Shown here: piece by piece, positions 15,321-21,961 of the stretch
Layout: every line of letters starts with the position of its first letter
Numbering within the stretch: position 1 is the stretch's first letter
Source: Candidatus Zixiibacteriota bacterium
GTDB lineage: Bacteria > Zixibacteria > MSB-5A5 > JAABVY01
Length of the DNA stretch: 21,961 bases
Assembly: GCA_014730285.1 (NCBI GenBank)
Contig: WJIM01000165.1
Location: forward strand, 1 to 21,961
Reading direction: 5' to 3'
The notes under the pieces: generated by a model
Told to the model about the DNA's origin: nothing
The model's input: the letters and a program-made list of their open reading frames with translations, nothing else
The model's database searches: none
Position numbers and translations under genes: made by a program

Positions 15321-15423
15321 GAGATAGTTACGGAATCTACTCAAAAAAATTATTTGAACGTAACACGGTGCTTAAGAGTCTATATTGCGGCCGATTAACC
15401 TTGGCGCAAAGGCCAAAAAGCGC

Positions 15424-15452
15424 TTGACACAGAGGTGAAATTGTCCTTTTAT
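15424..15452 (+). promoter_or_regulatory. Promoter for the small ORF and TonB receptor operon
   Basis: TTGACA (15424-15429) and TTTTAT (15447-15452) are 17 bases apart, and TATTAT (15450-15455) is an alternative -10. It lies about 30 bases upstream of the 37-codon ORF at 15486. The segment 15321-15423 contains only a weak TTGGC/GCCAA hairpin just before the -35. Confidence 0.55.
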
Positions 15453-15485
15453 TATGGGTTTAAATGCTGTCATGGAGACAGATTT

Positions 15486-15599
15486 ATGCCCGTAATTTGG
15501 ACCTTGTTTTTGAAAGAAAAATTTCTCTTAATCAACTATACGGAGAAGCTTGTAATAGGTTTCATTCCATTCGTTATCTTCGCATTAGTTGCAGGTTAG
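15486..15599 (+). CDS. Candidate 37-residue membrane microprotein
   Basis: This short ORF runs from ATG 15486 to TAG 15599. It starts MPVIWTLFLKEK and ends in a hydrophobic segment LVIGFIPFVIFALVAG (22-37), enough for one short transmembrane helix at the extreme C-terminus. A GGAG (15474-15477) sits eight bases before the ATG, and a good promoter lies about 30 bases upstream. The TonB receptor's own ribosome binding site follows 26 bases after the stop. It could be a true single-pass membrane protein or a translated leader controlling the receptor. I recognise no family. The ORF could also be chance, since it is short. Confidence 0.5.
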   Translation: MPVIWTLFLKEKFLLINYTEKLVIGFIPFVIFALVAG

Positions 15600-15639
15600 A
15601 AAAAATATGATTTTAAAATATTTCCAGGAGGTTTAGCTG

Positions 15640-18600
15640 ATGCTGTTTGCCAAAAGATTATCAATATTTTTGGTGGCGCTGTTTTTATTTGCATTCCTGA
15701 CCAATACTATTTTTGCGGCTACGACAGGCAAGATCGCCGGTGTGGTGGTTGACAAGAATACACAGGAACCGCTCCCCGGAGTAGCTGTTCAGCTCGAGGG
15801 GACAAAGATTGGTGCTCTGACAAATGTCGATGGTGAGTATGTAATATTGAACATCCCTCCCAAAACATACACTGTCAAGCTTCGTCTGGTCGGTTACAAG
15901 ACTCAGATCGTTCCGGAAGTGACGGTTGAGACGAATAAGACATTTCGACTGAATGCGGAACTTGAAGAGACTGTGATTGAAGGCGAGGAACAGATAGTAA
16001 CAGCCAAGATCGATCATGTCAAGATCGATGAGGTTCAGAATATCAGAACCGTAGGCGTGGACGAAATCGAAGCCATGCCGGTGCAGGACGTCGACCAGAT
16101 TCTTTCGGTGCAGGTCGGTGTGGTAACGCGCGGCGGCGAGATCCATATCCGCGGCGGACGTTCCGGCGAGGTATCCTATATCGTTGACGGTGTCGAAACT
16201 CGTGATCCGCTGGGCGGTCTGGGTGCGACCGACGTCGGTATCAACCTGCAGTCCAACTCACTGCAGGAGGTCCAGATTATTAAGGGCGGTTTTGATGCCG
16301 AATACGGCGGTGTTATGTCCGGCGTCGTGAACGTGGTGACTCGTGAAGGTGATATGCAGTTGACCCGCGGACGTTTTGAATACTGGACCGATAATTTCCG
16401 AGTAGACGAGTTGAATGACTATTCCAGGAATTACGATCAGATATCTTTCAATATGGGCGGCCCCGAGCCGTTTTTCTCCCAGTATCTTCTGCCCGCCCTG
16501 GGCATCGATTACTTTGAGGAAAAGCTGGCTTATTTCGTGAATCTTGACGTGAAGAAGCAGGACGGGGTGATATCCTATAACGATTATGCTCCCGCGCTTC
16601 ACCAGAGGTCTTATAAGTCGCATGATTTCCTGGGACTGACTATCAGCGACCGGCAGTACAACAGTTATCAGTTGCAGACCAAGCTGACATTCAATCCCGG
16701 CGGAGGCCTGAAACTTACGCTTAACTATACCGGTTCCTGGGATGTTTACAATCCCTACGACACATATTCCTGGGATTTCAGATACACCCCCGGTACGGCG
16801 CATTATGTGGAAGAGACCTCACATCTGTTCAGCGCGACATTCAGCCATCAGCTCAACCAGACAACGTTTTATGAAGTCGTTTTGTCGCGTTATTCAAAAG
16901 AGTATTTCCAGTCTCCGGATGATCCCAACAATCCGGGCAATCCGCTCGAACCGGATGACTTCATGGTTTACACCGACTGGGAGTATTATGCGGATGATAA
17001 CAATAATGGACGATATGATGCTCCCGAGCCGTTTATCAATGCCAGCGGCGACACGACATTCCTCGGAGATCCGCAGTATACCAACGGCGATGCGCTGGGT
17101 TTCTTCGGGGCCTGGTACGGTATCGGCGGCGAAAACTGGAATATATTGTCTCCTGACGAACAGGAAGCGGCAAGTAATATAGGCTGGAAGACGGCCCAGA
17201 ATACATTCGACACTCTTTACTGGGATTGGGACAGAGACGGTTATATCGATAATGCCGACGGCGAACCGTATGTTGATTTAAACGGCAACGGCCAGTGGGA
17301 TGTCGGTGATTTCTTCTACCAGGGCTGGGATACCAACGGCGATGGAAAATATAATCCTGAACGCGGCGAGATGGTTAATGTTGACGATCCCGAGCCTTAT
17401 GTCGATGGAGATAATAATCTGGGAGAGCCATTCGTCGATGTCAATCAGAACGGTCTTTACGATCATGGTATCGATGAGTTCGTGATGTCCTCCGATCCTT
17501 CGGTCAATATGGACCTGAACCGGAATTCTCAGTATGACGGTCCCAACGACACCTGGACTCCGGGTGTACCGTATGAAGATTTAAACGGCAACGGTCTTTA
17601 TGACGCTCCCAACGGTCGTTACGATTACGGCGAGCCGTTTGTCGATTTGAACCATAACGGCAAATGGGATGCGGCTGACGGATTCTTCGATTACGGTTAT
17701 AATCAGTGGGCTTTTTACCAGGATCGTAAGTCGATCGTCAACACTATTGATTTCAAAGTAACCAAACAGCTCTTCACAGAGCTTCAGAATAAAACCGGTT
17801 TCCAGTTGAAATATAACGAGATCAATATGTCTGACCTGCGTTATCCCTGGCAGCCTTATGACGGTCAGCCGGACGGCGGGCCATGGCCGGAAATCGGCGT
17901 ATTCCGTGATTTCTATGAGCAGTATCCATGGGAAGGCGCTTTCTTTACCTCATTCTCGCTCGAGTTCGGTTCTCTGATCGCCAAACTGGGCGCCAGGCTG
18001 GATATCTTCAAGCAGTCTAGCAATGTTACTCAGCTCGAGGTCGAGGATATCGATGGCAAGGATGCTGATGAATACAGCTCCAAGATCTCGCCCCGTATCG
18101 GTATCAGTTACCCGATTACGGATAAAGCCAAGATCTATTTCAACTACGGGCATTTCTACCAGCTTCCCGAGTTCCAGTATATGTACCGCCGCGCAACACA
18201 GGCCTCCAACGCCTTTGGTATCGTGGGCAACTTCAACCTGGACTACCAGAAAAATATCCAGTACGAAATCGGTATGACCTATACGCTTTCCAATGATTAT
18301 ATATTCGAGATGGCAGGTTTCTATAACGACTGGTTCGGTCTGATTAACTCTCAGAGAAAGACCTATGGTCCTTTCCAGCGCAACGAGTACGAGAACTCGG
18401 ACTATGCCAGAACTCGTGGACTCGAATTCGAGCTGCGTAAAGTCTATGGTAATTATGTTTCCGGCCGTGCCAGCTATACCTATGCCTTCGCTTACGGCAA
18501 GAGCTCTTCGGAATCCTCGAACTACTTTGACGATTTCTATAACAGAGCTATTCCGATTCGTGAATTCCCGCTCAACTGGGACGTAAGACATCAGCTTACC

Positions 18601-19038
18601 ATGCAGTTCTCATTGAGCATTCCCAAGTCCGACAAGCCCAAACTGTTCGGTTTCCGGATTCCCAACGACTGGAACGCCACTGTTATCTGGCAGTACGGTA
18701 CGGGCTATCCGTACACACCGACCAGGGATTATCCAGGACTCAGGCTTCTCCCGGGTGAGGATCCGCAGCAGAACAGTCTGCGTTACCCGGCCTATTCCAA
18801 TGTCGACCTGAGATTCAGGAAGAATTTCAGCCTGGCCGGTCTGGATTATGTGTTTGAACTTTGGGTTACCAATCTGTTCAATACCGAGAACTGGGATATT
18901 GTCTACGGCGCCACAGGTCGTCCGGACAGCGGAACCAATATCAGCGGGCAGGTTAAGGAAGGTTCGGAATATTCGAATAATCCTTACAACTACGGTCCCG
19001 GCCGAAACATACGTTTAGGCTTAGCCCTGAACTTTTAA
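15640..19038 (+). CDS. TonB-dependent receptor with regulatory-like N-domain and EF-hand-like loop insert
   Basis: This is a 1132-residue outer-membrane protein. Residues 1-26 are a signal peptide (cleavage near FAA). Residues about 29-110 are a carboxypeptidase-regulatory-like beta domain (GKIAGVVVDKNTQEPLPGV, GEYVILNIPPKTYTV). Residues about 120-240 are the plug, with IHIRGGRSGEVSYIVDGV (168-185) and GGFDAEYGGVMSGVVNVVTR (216-235). The rest is the beta barrel, ending in the terminal strand NIRLGLALNF with C-terminal Phe, the usual outer-membrane targeting signal. Between about 445 and 690 a long presumed extracellular insert carries repeated DxNxNGxxD loops. The start is well set by AGGAGG at 15626-15631. 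No SusD-like partner follows. Instead a secreted protein and a PorV-like protein do. The substrate is unknown. Confidence 0.92.
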   Translation: MLFAKRLSIFLVALFLFAFLTNTIFAATTGKIAGVVVDKNTQEPLPGVAVQLEGTKIGALTNVDGEYVILNIPPKTYTVKLRLVGYKTQIVPEVTVETNKTFRLNAELEETVIEGEEQIVTAKIDHVKIDEVQNIRTVGVDEIEAMPVQDVDQILSVQVGVVTRGGEIHIRGGRSGEVSYIVDGVETRDPLGGLGATDVGINLQSNSLQEVQIIKGGFDAEYGGVMSGVVNVVTREGDMQLTRGRFEYWTDNFRVDELNDYSRNYDQISFNMGGPEPFFSQYLLPALGIDYFEEKLAYFVNLDVKKQDGVISYNDYAPALHQRSYKSHDFLGLTISDRQYNSYQLQTKLTFNPGGGLKLTLNYTGSWDVYNPYDTYSWDFRYTPGTAHYVEETSHLFSATFSHQLNQTTFYEVVLSRYSKEYFQSPDDPNNPGNPLEPDDFMVYTDWEYYADDNNNGRYDAPEPFINASGDTTFLGDPQYTNGDALGFFGAWYGIGGENWNILSPDEQEAASNIGWKTAQNTFDTLYWDWDRDGYIDNADGEPYVDLNGNGQWDVGDFFYQGWDTNGDGKYNPERGEMVNVDDPEPYVDGDNNLGEPFVDVNQNGLYDHGIDEFVMSSDPSVNMDLNRNSQYDGPNDTWTPGVPYEDLNGNGLYDAPNGRYDYGEPFVDLNHNGKWDAADGFFDYGYNQWAFYQDRKSIVNTIDFKVTKQLFTELQNKTGFQLKYNEINMSDLRYPWQPYDGQPDGGPWPEIGVFRDFYEQYPWEGAFFTSFSLEFGSLIAKLGARLDIFKQSSNVTQLEVEDIDGKDADEYSSKISPRIGISYPITDKAKIYFNYGHFYQLPEFQYMYRRATQASNAFGIVGNFNLDYQKNIQYEIGMTYTLSNDYIFEMAGFYNDWFGLINSQRKTYGPFQRNEYENSDYARTRGLEFELRKVYGNYVSGRASYTYAFAYGKSSSESSNYFDDFYNRAIPIREFPLNWDVRHQLTMQFSLSIPKSDKPKLFGFRIPNDWNATVIWQYGTGYPYTPTRDYPGLRLLPGEDPQQNSLRYPAYSNVDLRFRKNFSLAGLDYVFELWVTNLFNTENWDIVYGATGRPDSGTNISGQVKEGSEYSNNPYNYGPGRNIRLGLALNF
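16993..17670 (+). repeat. Array of DxNxNGxxD calcium-loop-like repeats in the receptor
   Basis: Within the receptor, about eight loops fit Dx[DN]x[DN]GxxD. They are DDNNNGRYD (452-460), DRDGYID (531-537), DLNGNGQWD (546-554), DTNGDGKYN (564-572), DVNQNGLYD (600-608), DLNRNSQYD (625-633), DLNGNGLYD (647-655) and DLNHNGKWD (669-677). The last four are spaced 22-25 residues apart and three are preceded by EPF/EPY-type residues. Such loops bind calcium in dockerins and thrombospondin type 3 repeats. This is protein-level repetition with diverged codons. Confidence 0.8.
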
Positions 19039-19062
19039 AGGATAATGCAAGGTTTCTGAATA

Positions 19063-21663
19063 ATGAGATTATTTAAACTAACAATAATAATATTGGGTGT
19101 ATTCCTGATTTTTGCCGGACCGTTTGCGTCCGGCAAAATGAAGGATAACCCGGGCTATAAGAGCTGGGTGAACGATCCCTTTTTCAAGCCGTCCGAAACA
19201 GGCATACCAAATTCTCAGAATTGCAGCCATCGGGTCGGTAACGTATTTTTGACAATTACCAATTACGGCTTTTTCGGTGCGAAATTCTGGCAGGATCCTC
19301 TGCGTGAAGAGTACTGCACTTACGGCAGTGAAAACGAGCCCTCCGGGATGGAGGCGCCCTCATTCGAATTTCCGGCCGGCTCCGGTATAAACTATCTCTT
19401 CCAGGGAGCCCTGTGGTTCGCTGCTGTTATCGAAGATGACACGCTCTGCAGCGTGGGCGCCGACGGCTGGCAGTGGGTGAATGAGATGTGGCCGGCGGCG
19501 ATTCCCGGCGGTGGAATCGAAAGGAAATCGAATCGCAAAGGCTCGCCGTATTATGCCGATGATGCTATTTCTGAAGATGATTATTATGCCACCTACACTG
19601 ATACGCTTACGGATCAGACTTATGTGGCCATGGATCCGATCGAGAACCGTGCCCATATACCCATTAATATCGAGGTCAATCAGAGGTCGTATGCCTGGAG
19701 CTATAAATATGCCGAGGATTTTATCCTTATCGACTTCATGCTGAGAAATATCGGCATGAAAACCATCCGCAAGGCCTATATGGGTCTGTATATTGACGCG
19801 GATATCTGGGCCGGACCAACATCCAATGATCCCAGGGGATATGAGGACGATTATTCCGGTTTCAAGGTTTCGGTGCCTTCCCCCGCCGGCGGCGGCCTGG
19901 AAGACACTATTAATATCGCCTGGACCGCGGATAACGACGGCAATCCGGTAGGCGGCGTTTTCGACCAGTTAAGCCCAACCGGCGTGGCCGGAACGAGAGT
20001 GGTTCGATCGCCTAATCCCGAACTGCAATATTCTTTTAATTGGTGGACTTCCAACGGCAATAATGTCAACTATGACTGGGGTCCGATGAAAGAAGATAAG
20101 TATCGCGATTTTGGGACAGGCGGTCTGGGAACTCCGGAAAAAGATAGAAACAAGTATTATATTCTTTCCAACAACGAATTCGATTATGATCAGCTCTATG
20201 CGGCTGTAGACTATTCCGATCAAGGCTGGCTGCCTCCGCCCGCTTCCGATCTGGCGACCAATATCGCCAATGGTTTCGATACGAGATATCTGTTCTCATT
20301 CGGACCTTTTAATATTGAACCGGGCGATTCGCTTCTGATTACCTGCGCCTATGTTGCCGGTGGGGATTTTCACCAGAAGCCGTCGGATTTTGTCCAGAAT
20401 TATGATCCGCAGAATCCGGATGCGCTTTATGATGCGCTTGATTTTACGGATATGGCTATCAATGCCACCTGGGCCGCCTGGATGTATGATAATCCGGGAG
20501 TGGATACCGACGGCGATCTGGATTCCGGGAAGTTCCGAATCAGAATCGATACGATTATCGAGGGCGGCGATACTACTTTCTCCGAGACCAAGGTCTATTA
20601 CGAAGGTGACGGCGTGCCCGATTTTAAGGGACCTCCTCCACCTCCTTCGCCTCAGCTTCGCTATGAAGCCATTCCCGGCAAGGTAACTCTGAGGTGGAAT
20701 GGAATCGAGACTGAAAATTATCTCGATGATTTCTCGCAGAGAAGGGATTTCGAGGGCTATCGTGTTTACATGGGGGAGGAGATAAGGCTGGATGCATTTG
20801 CGCTTTTGACCTCCCATGATTTGCTCGATTTCAATCGTTATACGTGGGATCCCGGCAAGCAGAAATGGTCTTTGAAGGAAATACCATTCTCCCTTGATGC
20901 TCTAAAAGGAATTTACGGCGAGGATTTCCATCCCCTGGATTACACCGAATCCAACCCGTATATCGATAATGATGGAAATAAATACTATTTCGAAAAGGTC
21001 GACTGGAATCAGTATTTTGCCGATCCCAAGGGCATTCGCAAAGTTTATAAGGACGAGATCGAGCAGGGAACCGTAACTTCCGATACTGGACAGGCCGAAT
21101 TTCCCGACAACTATTTCGTAGATGAGACCGATGGTAACACTTATCATAAGTATTATGAATATGAGTATGCTATAGATGGGCTCAGGCCCTCACAGTTTAA
21201 ATATTTCGCGGTAACCGCTTTCGATTTCGGTAATCCCGAAAACGACCTGGAGCCTTTGGAATCATCTCCGTTGTCGAATTATGTCAAGATATACCCGATT
21301 TACTCAGCCGATATCGCTGAAGAAATTGACGCCAAAATTTCGGTTTATCCCAATCCGTACAGAATTGATGCGGGATATGCGGATGACGGCTTTGAGAATC
21401 CGCGCGGCCGTGGTACTGAGTTCGAGCGCCGTATCCACTTCATCAATCTTCCGGAAGAATGTACGATCAAGATCTGGACCACCGACGGTGATCTTGTGCG
21501 CGAGATCGAGCACTATCCGGGCGGCCAGTTCTCTGAAACCAATTCCAAGGCTTACTGGGATTTGATAACGCGCAATACTCAGGCCATCGTGACAGGAATC
21601 TATATATACAGTATAGAATCCGAGAGAGGCACTGAGCTTGGAAAGATAGTTGTGATTAAGTAA
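19063..21663 (+). CDS. Large secreted protein with type IX-like/FlgD-like C-terminal domain
   Basis: This is an 866-residue exported protein of unknown function. A signal peptide occupies about 1-24 (MRLFKLTIIILGVFLIFAGP, cleavage near ASG). The large N-terminal part (25-520) is rich in aromatic residues and Asp/Asn/Gly, with no recognised catalytic motif. A Pro run at 524-528 leads into a fibronectin-III-like stretch (PGKVTLRWNGIE, then FEGYRVYMGE, 538-571). The last 110 residues contain VYPNPYR (761-767), IHFINLPEECTIKIWTTDGD (791-810), LVREIEH, YWDLITRN and GIYIYS, ending GKIVVIK. This is the pattern of type IX secretion sorting domains and FlgD-like Ig domains. It starts 24 bases after the TonB receptor stop and is followed by a PorV-like gene, so the three are probably one operon. 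I infer surface exposure or anchoring. Confidence 0.8.
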   Translation: MRLFKLTIIILGVFLIFAGPFASGKMKDNPGYKSWVNDPFFKPSETGIPNSQNCSHRVGNVFLTITNYGFFGAKFWQDPLREEYCTYGSENEPSGMEAPSFEFPAGSGINYLFQGALWFAAVIEDDTLCSVGADGWQWVNEMWPAAIPGGGIERKSNRKGSPYYADDAISEDDYYATYTDTLTDQTYVAMDPIENRAHIPINIEVNQRSYAWSYKYAEDFILIDFMLRNIGMKTIRKAYMGLYIDADIWAGPTSNDPRGYEDDYSGFKVSVPSPAGGGLEDTINIAWTADNDGNPVGGVFDQLSPTGVAGTRVVRSPNPELQYSFNWWTSNGNNVNYDWGPMKEDKYRDFGTGGLGTPEKDRNKYYILSNNEFDYDQLYAAVDYSDQGWLPPPASDLATNIANGFDTRYLFSFGPFNIEPGDSLLITCAYVAGGDFHQKPSDFVQNYDPQNPDALYDALDFTDMAINATWAAWMYDNPGVDTDGDLDSGKFRIRIDTIIEGGDTTFSETKVYYEGDGVPDFKGPPPPPSPQLRYEAIPGKVTLRWNGIETENYLDDFSQRRDFEGYRVYMGEEIRLDAFALLTSHDLLDFNRYTWDPGKQKWSLKEIPFSLDALKGIYGEDFHPLDYTESNPYIDNDGNKYYFEKVDWNQYFADPKGIRKVYKDEIEQGTVTSDTGQAEFPDNYFVDETDGNTYHKYYEYEYAIDGLRPSQFKYFAVTAFDFGNPENDLEPLESSPLSNYVKIYPIYSADIAEEIDAKISVYPNPYRIDAGYADDGFENPRGRGTEFERRIHFINLPEECTIKIWTTDGDLVREIEHYPGGQFSETNSKAYWDLITRNTQAIVTGIYIYSIESERGTELGKIVVIK

Positions 21664-21696
21664 ATGAGGGAGGCAATTAGCGCTCAGGGGAAAATG

Positions 21697-21961
21697 ATGA
21701 AATTTTTATCGGCACTTATAATTCTAACTCTGCTTCTTTTGCCTGGAGTGTTGCACGGTCAGGCGAAGGTTGCGACAGCAGGGGCGCAGTTTTTGGAGAT
21801 AGGCGTATCGGCCCGTGCGGTAGCGATGGGCGGTTCGTTCACCTCGATCGCTGACGATGCCTCGGCTGTGTATTACAACCCTGCCGGAATGACGCAGATA
21901 TTCGAGAAGGAGTTCATGTTTTCGCACATAGATTATGTGGCTGACATGAACTACGAGTTCG
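21697..21961 (+). CDS. PorV/PorQ-type outer-membrane protein, N-terminal part (cut by window end)
   Basis: The frame is open from the end of the previous gene to the window edge, so the 3' end is missing and 88 residues are visible. I chose the ATG at 21697, six bases after an AGGGG. An adjacent ATG at 21694 and one at 21664 are in the same frame. A signal peptide (KFLSALIILTLLLLPGVLHG, cleavage after GQA or similar) is followed by FLEIGVSARAVAMGGSFTSI and DDASAVYYNPAGM. That is the N-terminal hallmark of the PorV/PorQ (UPF0164, FadL-like) family. In Bacteroidetes, PorV is an outer-membrane component of type IX secretion that receives C-terminal-domain cargo. Here it directly follows a gene with such a domain. 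Whether this one is a secretion component or a generic barrel cannot be decided from the fragment. Confidence 0.8.
   Translation, partial: MKFLSALIILTLLLLPGVLHGQAKVATAGAQFLEIGVSARAVAMGGSFTSIADDASAVYYNPAGMTQIFEKEFMFSHIDYVADMNYEF

Noticed and set aside
16993..17670. A dockerin or cohesin cellulosome component
   Set aside because: Only the calcium-loop pattern is shared. The paired helices of a dockerin module are missing and the repeats sit inside a TonB receptor barrel region.
21724..21927. Minus-strand ORF of 67 codons at the right end
   Set aside because: It is antisense to the PorV-like reading frame, which has a signal peptide and family motif.
1..21961. tRNA, rRNA, CRISPR array, transposase or integrase
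   Set aside because: No cloverleaf-like gene, repeat-spacer pattern, terminal inverted repeats of an insertion sequence or transposase motif was seen on either strand.

Overview
The window looks like a chromosomal segment of a diderm bacterium of the FCB supergroup. A candidate phylum near Zixibacteria or another Bacteroidetes-related lineage is my best guess. The evidence is protein architecture: a SusC-like TonB-dependent receptor with an N-terminal carboxypeptidase-regulatory-like domain, a large secreted protein ending in a type IX-like/FlgD-like C-terminal domain, and the start of a PorV/PorQ-type outer-membrane protein. GTG and TTG starts are common, genes are tightly packed, and several TTGACA-type -35 boxes can be seen. 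I could not test the taxonomy by a search.

Layout. Positions 1-401 hold the 3' end of an unrecognised gene, facing a CorC/HlyC-type CBS protein and an HtpX protease (482-2712, minus strand). The short convergent gap between them contains a nest of interlocking inverted repeats. A divergent non-coding region (2713-3046) separates htpX from a long plus-strand envelope and lipid block: yceD (DUF177), rpmF, plsX, fabH, a promoter-bearing gap, then fabD, fabG, acpP, fabF, rnc and etfB, closed by a rho-independent terminator at 10737-10765. This is the widely conserved rpmF-plsX-fab-acpP-rnc cluster. PlsX links acyl-ACP to phospholipid synthesis. FabH, FabD, FabG, FabF and AcpP cover initiation, malonyl loading, ketoreduction and condensation. 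The dehydratase and enoyl reductase must lie elsewhere. etfB has no etfA beside it.

Positions 10889-14366 form a separate unit with its own promoter: a 113-residue exported protein of unknown function, followed 21 bases later by a 980-residue regulator (TPR array, GAF-like domain, sigma-54 AAA+ domain, Fis-type helix-turn-helix) and a terminator. Next comes a lipoate ligase/octanoyltransferase-family gene preceded by a near-match to a sigma-54 -24/-12 element.

The right end (15424-21961) is an outer-membrane/surface operon: promoter, an unannotated 37-codon hydrophobic small ORF, a TonB-dependent receptor with about eight DxNxNGxxD calcium-loop-like repeats inserted in its barrel region, an 866-residue secreted protein with a sorting-type C-terminal domain, and a PorV-like protein cut by the window edge. 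The most promising candidates for undescribed biology are this surface operon and the exported-protein plus TPR/sigma-54 regulator pair. No tRNA, rRNA, insertion sequence or CRISPR array was seen.
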